Positions 17,025 through 27,638 of a stretch of DNA of 34,607 bases are shown in pieces. A program made the translations under genes and the position numbers. Every line of letters starts with the position of its first letter. The first letter of the stretch is position 1. The notes under the pieces were generated by a model. That model was not told where the DNA came from. It saw nothing but the letters and a program-made list of their open reading frames with translations, and ran no database searches. This stretch comes from Propionibacteriaceae bacterium. GTDB lineage: Bacteria > Actinomycetota > Actinomycetes > Propionibacteriales > Propionibacteriaceae. The stretch covers positions 1-34,607 of the forward strand of contig JAISUF010000106.1 in NCBI GenBank assembly GCA_031272195.1. The letters run 5' to 3'.

Positions 17025-18656
17025 CTATTTGATCGACTTGGTGAACAGGCTCAACTCTTGGGCGCAGACGGTGCCTGCGGCGGGCGGTTTGAGGCTCAGC
17101 AGATAGTTGTCGACGGCCGTCGTGACGCAATTCGACTGGCCGTAGGCGGTGTGGCCGGCGGCGGCGTTGGCCAGCAGCACGGAGTTGGTCAGATAGCGCT
17201 TGACGGAGACGGCGTTGGCGTACGGCGTGGCCGGATCGTAATAGTTGCCCACCAGCAGCACGGGGTTGGCCGTCCGGGCGTAGAACGAGCCGCTGTAGGC
17301 GTCCTCGTCTTTGGCCTTCCAGGAGGCGGTGCCGCAGGGCAGGCTGGCGTACCCCCAATAGGCCGCGAAAGACGGCGCCGACGAGGCGTATTGGGCCACC
17401 GCGCTGGTCCAGGCCGACTGGTTGCGCGGGTTGGCGGAGTCCGAGCACATCACCGCGTAGTAGCCGTCGTCGGAGGTGTCGTAGGCGGAGAAGGTCGCCG
17501 GTGAGAAGCGCTGCGACGTGCCGACGTGCCCGGCCGGTTTGCTGGGACGGGGCTGTCCGTCGAACACCGCCAGCACCTCGGCCACCATGTTGGCCAGCCG
17601 CTCGGCGCCGTCGGGCAGCTCCAGGAATTGCACCGTCCAAGAGATGAAGTCGTTGTAGGTGAATCGCTCGGAGGTTTGCAGTACGAACGGGCTGTAGGCG
17701 ATCGAGGTCTTCTTCAACGACGCCGCCGCCCGCTTGAAGGCGGCCGCCGGGTCGGGCATGATCGGGCAGTGGTCGGCCCCCGCCGCCGCGCAGGCGGACA
17801 GCGCGACGTTGAGCGCCGTTTGGCTGGCCGCCGCCGCCCCCAGCCGCAGCGTGACGGGCGTGCTGGTGGACGAGCTGCCGCGCCAGCCGTACGGGTCGAC
17901 CAGGCCGTCGAGCACCATCGTTCGCACCCGGTCGGGGAACATCGCGGCGTACACCTCGCCGATGTAGGTGCCGTACGACAAGCCGAAATAGTTCAGTTTG
18001 GAGTCGCCGACGGCCCGCCGCAGGACGTCCAGGTCGCGGGCCACCTCGGAGGTCGACATCGACGAGGCCAGCTGCTTGTTGCTCTTGCTGCTGCAGGCTT
18101 TGGCCAGCTTCTTGGCCGACGCTTTGAAGGCGACCTTCTGGGCGTGGGTTTGCGGGAAGTCGATCTGCAGGCCGCTCATCGCCGCTCGCATCGCCGACGC
18201 GTCGGAGAAACATTGCAGAGCCGTCGAGCCGCCGGTGCCGCGCGGGTCGAAGCCGACGATGTCGTAATACTTCAAGACGTTGGCTGAGAAATACGACGAC
18301 GCCTGTTTGACGGCGTCCACCCCGGAGACGCCCGGCCCGCCGGGATTGAAGAACAGCGTGCCGAGGCGGGTGGTTTGGCTCGGGGAGCGGTAGCGGGCCA
18401 GCAGGACGTTGATCTTGGCGCCTTTGGGCGAGTCGTAATCGAGCGGCAGGCTGGCGTAGGCGCAGGCGACGTTGGAGCCGCAGGAAGTCCACGACAGCGA
18501 CGGCGCGGCCACCCGGTCGACGCGCTTCTTCTCTTTGGCGACGCTCTTGGTGTGGACGGCGGCCTCGGCTTGGACGGGGGGCACGGCCCCGAGGGCGACG
18601 ATCGCGCCCAGTATGACGACGGCGGTTCGCGCCAGCATCGCGCGCATCGCAACCAC
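17025..18656 (-). CDS. Secreted alpha/beta hydrolase, peptidase S33 / tripeptidyl-aminopeptidase-like
   Basis: Signal peptide; LFFNPGGPGVSGVD, DIVGFDPRGTGGS, FGLSYGTYIGEVYAAMFPDRVRTMVLDG, C-terminal PVLLVGNYYDPATPY and AAGHTAYGQSNC. Confidence 0.9.
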   Translation of the reverse strand: MVAMRAMLARTAVVILGAIVALGAVPPVQAEAAVHTKSVAKEKKRVDRVAAPSLSWTSCGSNVACAYASLPLDYDSPKGAKINVLLARYRSPSQTTRLGTLFFNPGGPGVSGVDAVKQASSYFSANVLKYYDIVGFDPRGTGGSTALQCFSDASAMRAAMSGLQIDFPQTHAQKVAFKASAKKLAKACSSKSNKQLASSMSTSEVARDLDVLRRAVGDSKLNYFGLSYGTYIGEVYAAMFPDRVRTMVLDGLVDPYGWRGSSSTSTPVTLRLGAAAASQTALNVALSACAAAGADHCPIMPDPAAAFKRAAASLKKTSIAYSPFVLQTSERFTYNDFISWTVQFLELPDGAERLANMVAEVLAVFDGQPRPSKPAGHVGTSQRFSPATFSAYDTSDDGYYAVMCSDSANPRNQSAWTSAVAQYASSAPSFAAYWGYASLPCGTASWKAKDEDAYSGSFYARTANPVLLVGNYYDPATPYANAVSVKRYLTNSVLLANAAAGHTAYGQSNCVTTAVDNYLLSLKPPAAGTVCAQELSLFTKSIK

Positions 18657-18753
18657 CCCTTAGAGTGCGGCTCCAGGAAAACCTGCTTCCCGCAATCCTA
18701 TCGTTTCGGCGCCGCAGCGGGGCCCGCGGGCCGCCAGGCGGGCGTGAGGCCGA

Positions 18754-19080
18754 CTACCGCTGGGAGGCGCCGGCCTTCTGGGGCATCGAACGCGAGTCGA
18801 GCATGGCTTGCAGGCCGCTGCGGTTGACCAGGATCGACGTCCAACTCGTCACGTCGGTGCGCTGGCGCAACAGTTGGCGCCGCTCGCGCTCGGTCATGCC
18901 GCCCCACACGCCCCATTCGATCCGGTTGTCCAGAGCTTCGGCCAGGCAATGATTGCGCACGGGGCACGAATAGCACATCGTGCGAACCCGCTTCTGGTCG
19001 GCAGGTTCTGGGAAAAGGTCGTCCCGCAAGCCGCGACATTTGGCCTGTAGGGTCCAGTCGTCAGTCACCACCGTCGTCAT
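18754..19080 (-). CDS. WhiB-family Fe-S transcriptional regulator (WhiB4-like by context)
   Basis: MTTVVTDDWTLQAKC...MCYSCPVRNHCLAEAL...GVWGGMTERERR: four Cys and GVWGG turn. Start set at MTTVVTDD. Confidence 0.92.
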   Translation of the reverse strand: MTTVVTDDWTLQAKCRGLRDDLFPEPADQKRVRTMCYSCPVRNHCLAEALDNRIEWGVWGGMTERERRQLLRQRTDVTSWTSILVNRSGLQAMLDSRSMPQKAGASQR

Positions 19081-19111
19081 AGTATGCACACACCTTCCAC
19101 CTAGTCCCCCA

Positions 19112-19126
19112 ACCACGTGTAGTGGT
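19112..19126. promoter_or_regulatory. Inverted repeat in the whiB / PBP divergent intergenic region
   Basis: ACCAC gtgta GTGGT. Confidence 0.35.
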
Positions 19127-19300
19127 AATTCCAAATGTTAGGGCCGGAAGCGCCGCCGACGCCACCCGTGTCCAACTGGCGCGACGTTCTGGCTCAAATC
19201 GTGGACTGGCGTCTGGTTTCCCGCCTCGTCGGACCGTGGCGGAGAGGCCTGGCGGGTTCAGGCCTGTCTCAGGGTCGGCTAAGGTTGTTGGGGTACCCTC

Positions 19301-21772
19301 GTGGGCATGCATCTGGGTCGCCGCCTCTGGTCGCTTCTGCTGTTCTTCGCCGTCTCCTTGTTGGGCGGCGTGCTGGTCGCCGGTCTGATCGTGCCCGCCA
19401 CGGTGGCGGTGGCCTCCCTGGGATTGGCCGTCACGGGATCGGCCGACCAACTGCCCGCCAACCTCGACACCCCCGACCAGATCGAGCGCTCCAAACTGCT
19501 GATGGCCGACGGCACGACGCTGGCGTGGTTCTACGACGAGAACCGGCAATACCGCAAGCTCGACCAGATCGCCGAGATCATGCAGCAGGCCCAGGTCGCC
19601 ATCGAGGACCACCGCTTCTTCGAGCACGGCGCCATCGACCTGACCGGCACGCTGCGCGCGTTGCTGTCGACCTCGCAGGGCGTGACGCAGGGCGGCTCGT
19701 CGATCACCCAGCAGTACGTCCGGCTGGTGCTGGTCGAGAACGCCCAGGCCGAGGGCGACGCCGACGCCCGCTACAAGGCCACCGAGAACACCCTTGCCCG
19801 CAAGATCCGCGAGTTGAAATACGCCATCGCCGTGGAGCGGAAGTTCTCCAAGGAGGAGATCCTGGAGCGCTACCTCAACATCGCCTATTACGGCGACGGG
19901 GCCTACGGCGTCCAGGCGGCCGCCCAGCACTACTTCTCCGTTTCGGCCGACAAGCTGACGCTGGCCCAGGCCGCCATGTTGGCCGGGCTGGTGCGCAACC
20001 CGGTGGCGACCCGTCCGACGAAGTATCCCCAGATCGCCATCGAGCGCCGCAACAACGTGCTCGACCGCATGCTGGAGTTGAAGATCATCACGTCCGAGCA
20101 GGCCGCCGAGGCCAAGGCCGAGCCGTTCGACCAGAAGAAGGTCAAGCAATACCGCAACGGCTGCGTCAATTCCAAGTATCCCTTCGTCTGCGATTACGCC
20201 AAGCGCAGCTTGCTGCAGAACGAGGCGTTGGGCGCGACGGAGGACGAGCGCCAAGACCTCCTCAACCGGGGCGGCCTGACCATCAAGACCCACTTCGACA
20301 TCGAGGTGCAGGACGCCGCCGAGAAGCAGATCGCCAAGCTGGTCGCGCCAACCGACCCGATTGTCTCCGTAGTCACGGCCGTCGAGCCGAGCACTGGCTA
20401 TATCGTCGCGATGGCCCAATCGCGGCCCGACATGGGAGAGGACTGGAAGAAGGGCCAGACCTACCACAACTATGCCGCCGGGACGAGTATGGGCGGGGCC
20501 GAGGGCTTCCAGGCCGGTTCGACGTTCAAGATGTTCGTGGCCGCCGCCGCACTGGCCAACGGCATTGGCGTCAACACGCAATACGACGTGCAAGGACGTA
20601 TGAACTTCAAGGGCCGCGTATTCCAAGGCTGCGACGGGTCGGTCACCATCAACAAGGATTGGAACGTGGTTGGCGCGGCCGGCAACAACATGAACATGTA
20701 CACCGGCGTGGCCCGATCGGTCAACGGCTACTTCGTCCAACTGGAACAAGCCGTCGGCATCTGCAAGTCGGTCGAGATGGCCGAGGATTTGGGCCTGAAG
20801 ACCGGCAGCGGCGAGGACATCATGAAGGCCACCTTCAACGGCTCGATCGCTTCATTCACGCTCGGGGCGGTCGAGATCACGCCGCTGTCGATGGTCCAGG
20901 CCTACGCCACCATCGCCAACGAGGGCGTGCGCTGCGAGCCGGTTATCGTCAGCTCGATCAAGACCAAGGCCACCCAGGAGAACGACAGCAAGGAATTGCT
21001 TGCCAAGGGCGGGACGTCCTGCAAGAAGACCGCGCTGATGGACAAGGATTTGGCCAACACGGTCGCCTCAGTCTTCCGCAAGTCGGTCGAGGGCGGCACG
21101 TCCCACTACATGCAGATGTCGGGAATCCAAATGGCCGGCAAGACCGGCACCGTCACCGACAACAAGGCGATCTGGCAGGTGGCGGTCACGCCGACGCTGG
21201 CCGCGGCAGCCGTCATCTCGTACGACTCCAACCCGAACTACAACGAGTTCTGGGACCAACACCGCAGCAACTACATCAAAGGCGTGCGGGTGCACGGCAC
21301 GGCCTACGGCGAGCGCGGCTACTATTTGAGCGCGTTGTCTGGTTACGAAGCGGGCTACCTGCTGCTGCGTCCCGTCTTCGCCAAAGCGATGGAGACGCGC
21401 GACCACGAAAACTTCGGCGCGCCCGACCAGTCAATCCTGCGCGGCGAGTCCGCCACCGTGCCCAGCTGCTCGGGGCTGGGTTTGGAGAAATGCAAGCGGC
21501 GCATCGAGGCGGCCGGCTTCACCTGGTCGGTGTCGACGGTCGACTCCGACTCGCCCAAGGGCGACTTCCTCGGGACATCCCCCAGCGGCACGGCCCCGAA
21601 GGGCGCCAGCATCACGCTGCGAGTCTCCGGCGGCAAGAGCAAAGCCCAGAAGGAGAAGGAGGCCAAAGAGGCCGCCGCCAAAGCCAAGGCCGAGGCCGAA
21701 GCCAAGAAGCAGGCCCAACAGCAGGCCCAACAGCAGGCCGCCGGCGGCGACCAAGGCCAGGCCAACCCGTGA
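19301..21772 (+). CDS. Bifunctional class A penicillin-binding protein with C-terminal PASTA domain (PonA2-like)
   Basis: EDHRFFEHGAIDLTGTLRA, GGSSITQQYVR, GSTFK (SxxK), SVN, KTGT motifs; PASTA-like ATVPSCSGLGLEKCKRRIEAAGFTWS. Alternative start 19307. Confidence 0.95.
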   Translation: MGMHLGRRLWSLLLFFAVSLLGGVLVAGLIVPATVAVASLGLAVTGSADQLPANLDTPDQIERSKLLMADGTTLAWFYDENRQYRKLDQIAEIMQQAQVAIEDHRFFEHGAIDLTGTLRALLSTSQGVTQGGSSITQQYVRLVLVENAQAEGDADARYKATENTLARKIRELKYAIAVERKFSKEEILERYLNIAYYGDGAYGVQAAAQHYFSVSADKLTLAQAAMLAGLVRNPVATRPTKYPQIAIERRNNVLDRMLELKIITSEQAAEAKAEPFDQKKVKQYRNGCVNSKYPFVCDYAKRSLLQNEALGATEDERQDLLNRGGLTIKTHFDIEVQDAAEKQIAKLVAPTDPIVSVVTAVEPSTGYIVAMAQSRPDMGEDWKKGQTYHNYAAGTSMGGAEGFQAGSTFKMFVAAAALANGIGVNTQYDVQGRMNFKGRVFQGCDGSVTINKDWNVVGAAGNNMNMYTGVARSVNGYFVQLEQAVGICKSVEMAEDLGLKTGSGEDIMKATFNGSIASFTLGAVEITPLSMVQAYATIANEGVRCEPVIVSSIKTKATQENDSKELLAKGGTSCKKTALMDKDLANTVASVFRKSVEGGTSHYMQMSGIQMAGKTGTVTDNKAIWQVAVTPTLAAAAVISYDSNPNYNEFWDQHRSNYIKGVRVHGTAYGERGYYLSALSGYEAGYLLLRPVFAKAMETRDHENFGAPDQSILRGESATVPSCSGLGLEKCKRRIEAAGFTWSVSTVDSDSPKGDFLGTSPSGTAPKGASITLRVSGGKSKAQKEKEAKEAAAKAKAEAEAKKQAQQQAQQQAAGGDQGQANP

Positions 21773-22680
21773 GCTGGCAAACCAACCTGCAACGGCTCGG
21801 CCTGTTCGGCCTGGCCTGTGGGGCCTACGGCACGTTCATCGAGAACCAGGCTTTCAAGCTGCGCCGTTTCACCGTGCCCGTCTTGCCGAAGGGCGCCCCC
21901 GCGCTGCGCCTGCTGCACATCTCCGACCTGCACCTGCTGTGCCGCAACAAGGCCCGCCGCCGTTTCCTGTCCGGCCTGGCCGGGCTGGAGCCGGACATCG
22001 TCGTCAACACCGGCGACAACGTGGCCGAACCGTCCGCCATCGAGGCGCTGCGCGAATCGCTCGGCCGACTGCTCGACGCGCCCGGCGTCTTCGTCCACGG
22101 CTCGGCCGACTACGAGGCCCCCGTCTTCCGCAACCCGCTGGGCTACATCTTCTCGCCCACCACCCGCGAACTCGACCTGGTGCGGCAGCGCCCCGTGCCG
22201 ACCGCCGAACTCGAAGCCATGCTGACCTCCGGCGGCTGGCGCGACGTCAACGAGCACCGCGCCGTCATCGACGTGCTCGGCCTGCGCCTGGAGTTCCGGG
22301 GGACGAACGACGCCCACCTCGGACTGGACGACTACGCGGCCGTGGCCGGTCCCGCCAGCGACGGCGTCGACGCCTCCATCGGCGTCACGCACGCTCCGTA
22401 CCGCCGCATCCTCGACGCCATGGCGCGCGACAAAGTGAAGCTGATCCTGGCCGGCCACACCCACGGCGGCCAGGTCTGCGTGCCCGGCTTCGGCGCCCTG
22501 ACCACCAACTGCGACCTCGACCCCAAACGGGCCAAGGGCCTGTGGCGCTACAGCAGCGGCGGCCACAAGTCTTGGCTGCACGTCTCGGCCGGCCTGGGCA
22601 CGTCTCCGTTCGCGCCGTTCCGCTTCGCCTGCCCGCCCGAGGCCTCCCTGCTGACGCTCGTCGGCAAGGGGCAACGCTGA
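21769..22680 (+). CDS. Metallophosphoesterase
   Basis: GTG start overlapping the PBP stop by 4 nt; LRLLHISDLHLL, DIVVNTGDN, LAGHTHGGQVCVP. Confidence 0.9.
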   Translation: MSWQTNLQRLGLFGLACGAYGTFIENQAFKLRRFTVPVLPKGAPALRLLHISDLHLLCRNKARRRFLSGLAGLEPDIVVNTGDNVAEPSAIEALRESLGRLLDAPGVFVHGSADYEAPVFRNPLGYIFSPTTRELDLVRQRPVPTAELEAMLTSGGWRDVNEHRAVIDVLGLRLEFRGTNDAHLGLDDYAAVAGPASDGVDASIGVTHAPYRRILDAMARDKVKLILAGHTHGGQVCVPGFGALTTNCDLDPKRAKGLWRYSSGGHKSWLHVSAGLGTSPFAPFRFACPPEASLLTLVGKGQR

Positions 22681-22741
22681 GGCCGGGGCCGTCCTTCGGC
22701 CGGGCGGCCGGAGCGTCACAGCCAGCGGGTAGGCTTCGGGC

Positions 22742-22897
22742 ATGACGAAATGGGAATACGCGACCGTTCCAGTCTTGATCCATGCCACCAAGCAGATTCT
22801 GGACACTTGGGGATCCGACGGCTGGGAGTTGGTGCAGGTGGTGCCTGGGCCCAACTCCGACGTCGTCGCCTACTTCAAGCGTCCACTCCAGGAGTGA
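22742..22897 (+). CDS. DUF4177-like small protein (51 aa)
   Basis: MTKWEYATVPVLIHATKQILDTWGSDGWELVQVVPGPNSDVVAYFKRPLQE; absent from the ORF track because of its length. Confidence 0.85.
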   Translation: MTKWEYATVPVLIHATKQILDTWGSDGWELVQVVPGPNSDVVAYFKRPLQE

Positions 22898-22900
22898 GCG

Positions 22901-23392
22901 ATGAACGAAGAGACCAACCTAACCCCGCCGTCGGCCCGCATGGCCGAACTCGGCATTACCCTGCCGCCGGTGGCCGCCCCCGTGGCGTCGTACGCCCCGG
23001 CTTTGCGATCAGCCGGGCAAGTCTTCACCTCCGGCCAACTGCCGTTCGTTGACGGCGCCCTGGCCGTCACGGGCAAAGTCGGCGCCGAAGTCGGGCTGGA
23101 CGAGGCTGCCCGGGCCGCCCGCACCGCCGCCCTCAACGCCGTCGCCGCCGCCGCGTCCGTCGTCGACGGGGTGGACGGCATCCAAGGCGTCGTCAAAGTG
23201 ACGGTCTACGTCGCCTCCGCCCCAGGTTTCACCGGCCAGCCGCAGGTGGCCAACGGCGCATCGGCCTTGCTTGAGGAGATCTTCGGCCCCGATGGACGCC
23301 ACGTCCGCTCGGCCGTCGGGGTGGCCGTGCTGCCGCTCGACTCGCCGGTCGAAGTCGAGCTGGTCGTCGAGGCCAACGCCGCCTCTTTCTGA
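22901..23392 (+). CDS. RidA family protein
   Basis: SAGQVFTSGQLPFVDG...VVKVTVYVAS...GRHVRSAVGVAVLPLDSPVEVELVVEA. Confidence 0.9.
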   Translation: MNEETNLTPPSARMAELGITLPPVAAPVASYAPALRSAGQVFTSGQLPFVDGALAVTGKVGAEVGLDEAARAARTAALNAVAAAASVVDGVDGIQGVVKVTVYVASAPGFTGQPQVANGASALLEEIFGPDGRHVRSAVGVAVLPLDSPVEVELVVEANAASF

Positions 23393-23401
23393 GGCGGCGG
23401 T

Positions 23402-24079
23402 GTGTTGGCCGACGCTGCCCACGAGATTTTCGTCCGGCTGGGACGGGCGTACCCCCAAGCCCACTGCGAGCTGGACTTCGCCAACCCGCTGCAACTGCTC
23501 GTCGCCACGATCCTGTCGGCCCAATCGACCGACCGGCGCGTCAACGCCGTCACACCGGCGCTATTCGCCCGCTACCGGGACGCCGCCGCCTTGGCCGGCG
23601 CCGACCGTGCCGAGCTGGAGGGCATGATCTACTCGACCGGCTTCTTCCGCAACAAGGCCGACGCGCTTCTCAAACTGGCCGGCGCGCTGGTCGCCGACCA
23701 CGGCGGGCGCGTGCCCGCCACAATGGAGGAGCTGGTGGTGTTGCCCGGCGTCGGGCGCAAGACGGCCAACGTCGTCCTCAACGAGGCTTTCAGCGTGCCC
23801 GGCCTGACCACCGACACCCACTTCATCAGGCTGGCCAACCGCTTCGGCTGGGCGTCCACCAAAGACCCCGTCAAAGTCGAGACGGCCGTCGCGGCGCTGT
23901 TCGACCCGGCCGACTACAACCAGCTCAACCACCGCCTGATCTGGCACGGGCGGCGGCGCTGCCACGCCCATCGTCCCGCCTGCGGCGCCTGCCCCGTGTC
24001 CGACCTGTGCCCGTCGTTCGGCGCGGGCCCGACCGATCCCGCCGAGGCCGCCAAGCTGATCCGGGAGCCAGCCCGGTGA
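23402..24079 (+). CDS. nth: Endonuclease III
   Basis: LLVATILSAQSTDRRVN, HhH LPGVGRKTANVVLNEAF, VDTH-type TDTHFIRLANR, 4Fe-4S CHAHRPACGACPVSDLC (C-x6-C-x2-C-x5-C); GTG start. Confidence 0.95.
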   Translation: MLADAAHEIFVRLGRAYPQAHCELDFANPLQLLVATILSAQSTDRRVNAVTPALFARYRDAAALAGADRAELEGMIYSTGFFRNKADALLKLAGALVADHGGRVPATMEELVVLPGVGRKTANVVLNEAFSVPGLTTDTHFIRLANRFGWASTKDPVKVETAVAALFDPADYNQLNHRLIWHGRRRCHAHRPACGACPVSDLCPSFGAGPTDPAEAAKLIREPAR

Positions 24080-24660
24080 GCGGCCTGTCGGCAACGCCGG
24101 ACGCCCCCCGCGGCGACGAGCGGGCGGGCCCGGCGGCGGCCGTGTTGGTGTTGCTGACGGGCGTGCCGGAGGTCGTGCTGGTGCGCAAGCGGGCCGGGTT
24201 GCGGTTCCACGGCGGGCAGGTGGCGTTCCCCGGCGGGGCGCTCGAACCGGGCGAGGACGTCATCGCCGCGGCCCTGCGCGAGGCCCGCGAGGAGGCCGGC
24301 GTCGATCCGGCGTCGGTCGCAGTCGATGGGATGCTGCCGGCCGGGACGATCCGGCTGACGGGCGTGCGGGTGGCCTGCGTCATGGCCCGCTGGGAGCGCC
24401 CCGCGCCGCTGGTGGTGGGCGACCCGGACGAGATCGCCTCCGTCCACTTGGTGCCGCTGGCCGAGCTGGCCGACCCGTCCCACCGCTACACCTGGGTGCA
24501 TCCGTCTGGGACGACCGGCCCCGGTTTCCAAGCCGGCGAGTTGTTCGTCTGGGGTTTCACGGCGGGCGTGCTCGACCGCCTGCTCGCCCTCAAAGGCCTG
24601 GCCGGGCCCTGGGACGCCACCCGGCGCCGCCCCATCCCCGAGGCCTTCCTCAGCGAATGA
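24076..24660 (+). CDS. NUDIX hydrolase (CoA pyrophosphatase-like)
   Basis: GGQVAFPGGALEPGEDVIAAALREAREEAGVDP Nudix box; GTG start overlaps nth stop by 4 nt. Confidence 0.9.
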   Translation: MSGLSATPDAPRGDERAGPAAAVLVLLTGVPEVVLVRKRAGLRFHGGQVAFPGGALEPGEDVIAAALREAREEAGVDPASVAVDGMLPAGTIRLTGVRVACVMARWERPAPLVVGDPDEIASVHLVPLAELADPSHRYTWVHPSGTTGPGFQAGELFVWGFTAGVLDRLLALKGLAGPWDATRRRPIPEAFLSE

Positions 24661-24729
24661 GCCGGTTCGGCGTCCTCCCATTGGGACGTTGTGACGAATT
24701 AGGCCACAAACTTGTAGGGTAGTGAGGGT

Positions 24730-24807
24730 ATGCGCCTCCAGCGCCGCAGCGGCTCCAGCGGCAACGTGCCCCAGCACGAAGAGGCAACAAGCAAGGGGCC
24801 CATTTGA
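24730..24807 (+). CDS. Possible 25-aa upstream ORF in the ppdK leader
   Basis: MRLQRRSGSSGNVPQHEEATSKGPI*, ending 16 nt before ppdK ATG; ATG lies 9 nt after a TAGGGT -10-like hexamer (24715-24720). Confidence 0.3.
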   Translation: MRLQRRSGSSGNVPQHEEATSKGPI

Positions 24808-24823
24808 AGGAGAGTAAGACTCG

Positions 24824-27448
<2,625 letters not shown>

Positions 27449-27457
27449 GCGCTGACG

Positions 27458-27488
27458 AAGGGGGGCCCGGTTCGCCGGGCCCCCTTTT
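27458..27488 (+). terminator. Rho-independent terminator after ppdK
   Basis: GGGGGCCCGG TTCG CCGGGCCCCC TTTT: perfect 10-bp stem, tetraloop, T run. Confidence 0.92.
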
Positions 27489-27544
27489 CGCGTCTTCAAC
27501 GACGCCCAGGGGTGTGGGCGGGTGGCCCGAAGAGCGGGTACGCC

Positions 27545-27578
27545 GCTCGCGGCCGGGTCGTCGGGGGAGGCCGCGAGC
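27545..27578. repeat. Perfect 10-bp inverted repeat upstream of the SQR-DsrC operon
   Basis: GCTCGCGGCC (27545-27554), 14-nt spacer, GGCCGCGAGC (27569-27578). Confidence 0.7.
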
Positions 27579-27590
27579 ATGGTCTGTCGC

Positions 27591-27606
27591 ATACCCTGAG
27601 GGGTAT
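27591..27606. promoter_or_regulatory. CsoR/CstR-type operator candidate overlapping a TATAGT -10-like element
   Basis: ATACCC TGAG GGGTAT, perfect palindrome with the G-tract flanked A/T pattern of CsoR-family operators, 33 nt upstream of the start codon. Confidence 0.7.
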
Positions 27607-27638
27607 ATAGTGGATCGTAGCTCAAGAACGGAGTCTCG

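Noticed and set aside
19135-22680. 1181-aa plus-strand ORF
   Set aside because: First ~880 codons are an out-of-frame read of the PBP gene; only the last 303 codons (from GTG 21769) are a real gene, the metallophosphoesterase.
24689-24709. Rex or Crp operator (TTGTGACGAATTAGGCCACAA)
   Set aside because: Arms are only 5 bp and spacing is longer than the usual 16-18-bp Rex/Crp sites; kept only as a dyad within the ppdK leader finding.
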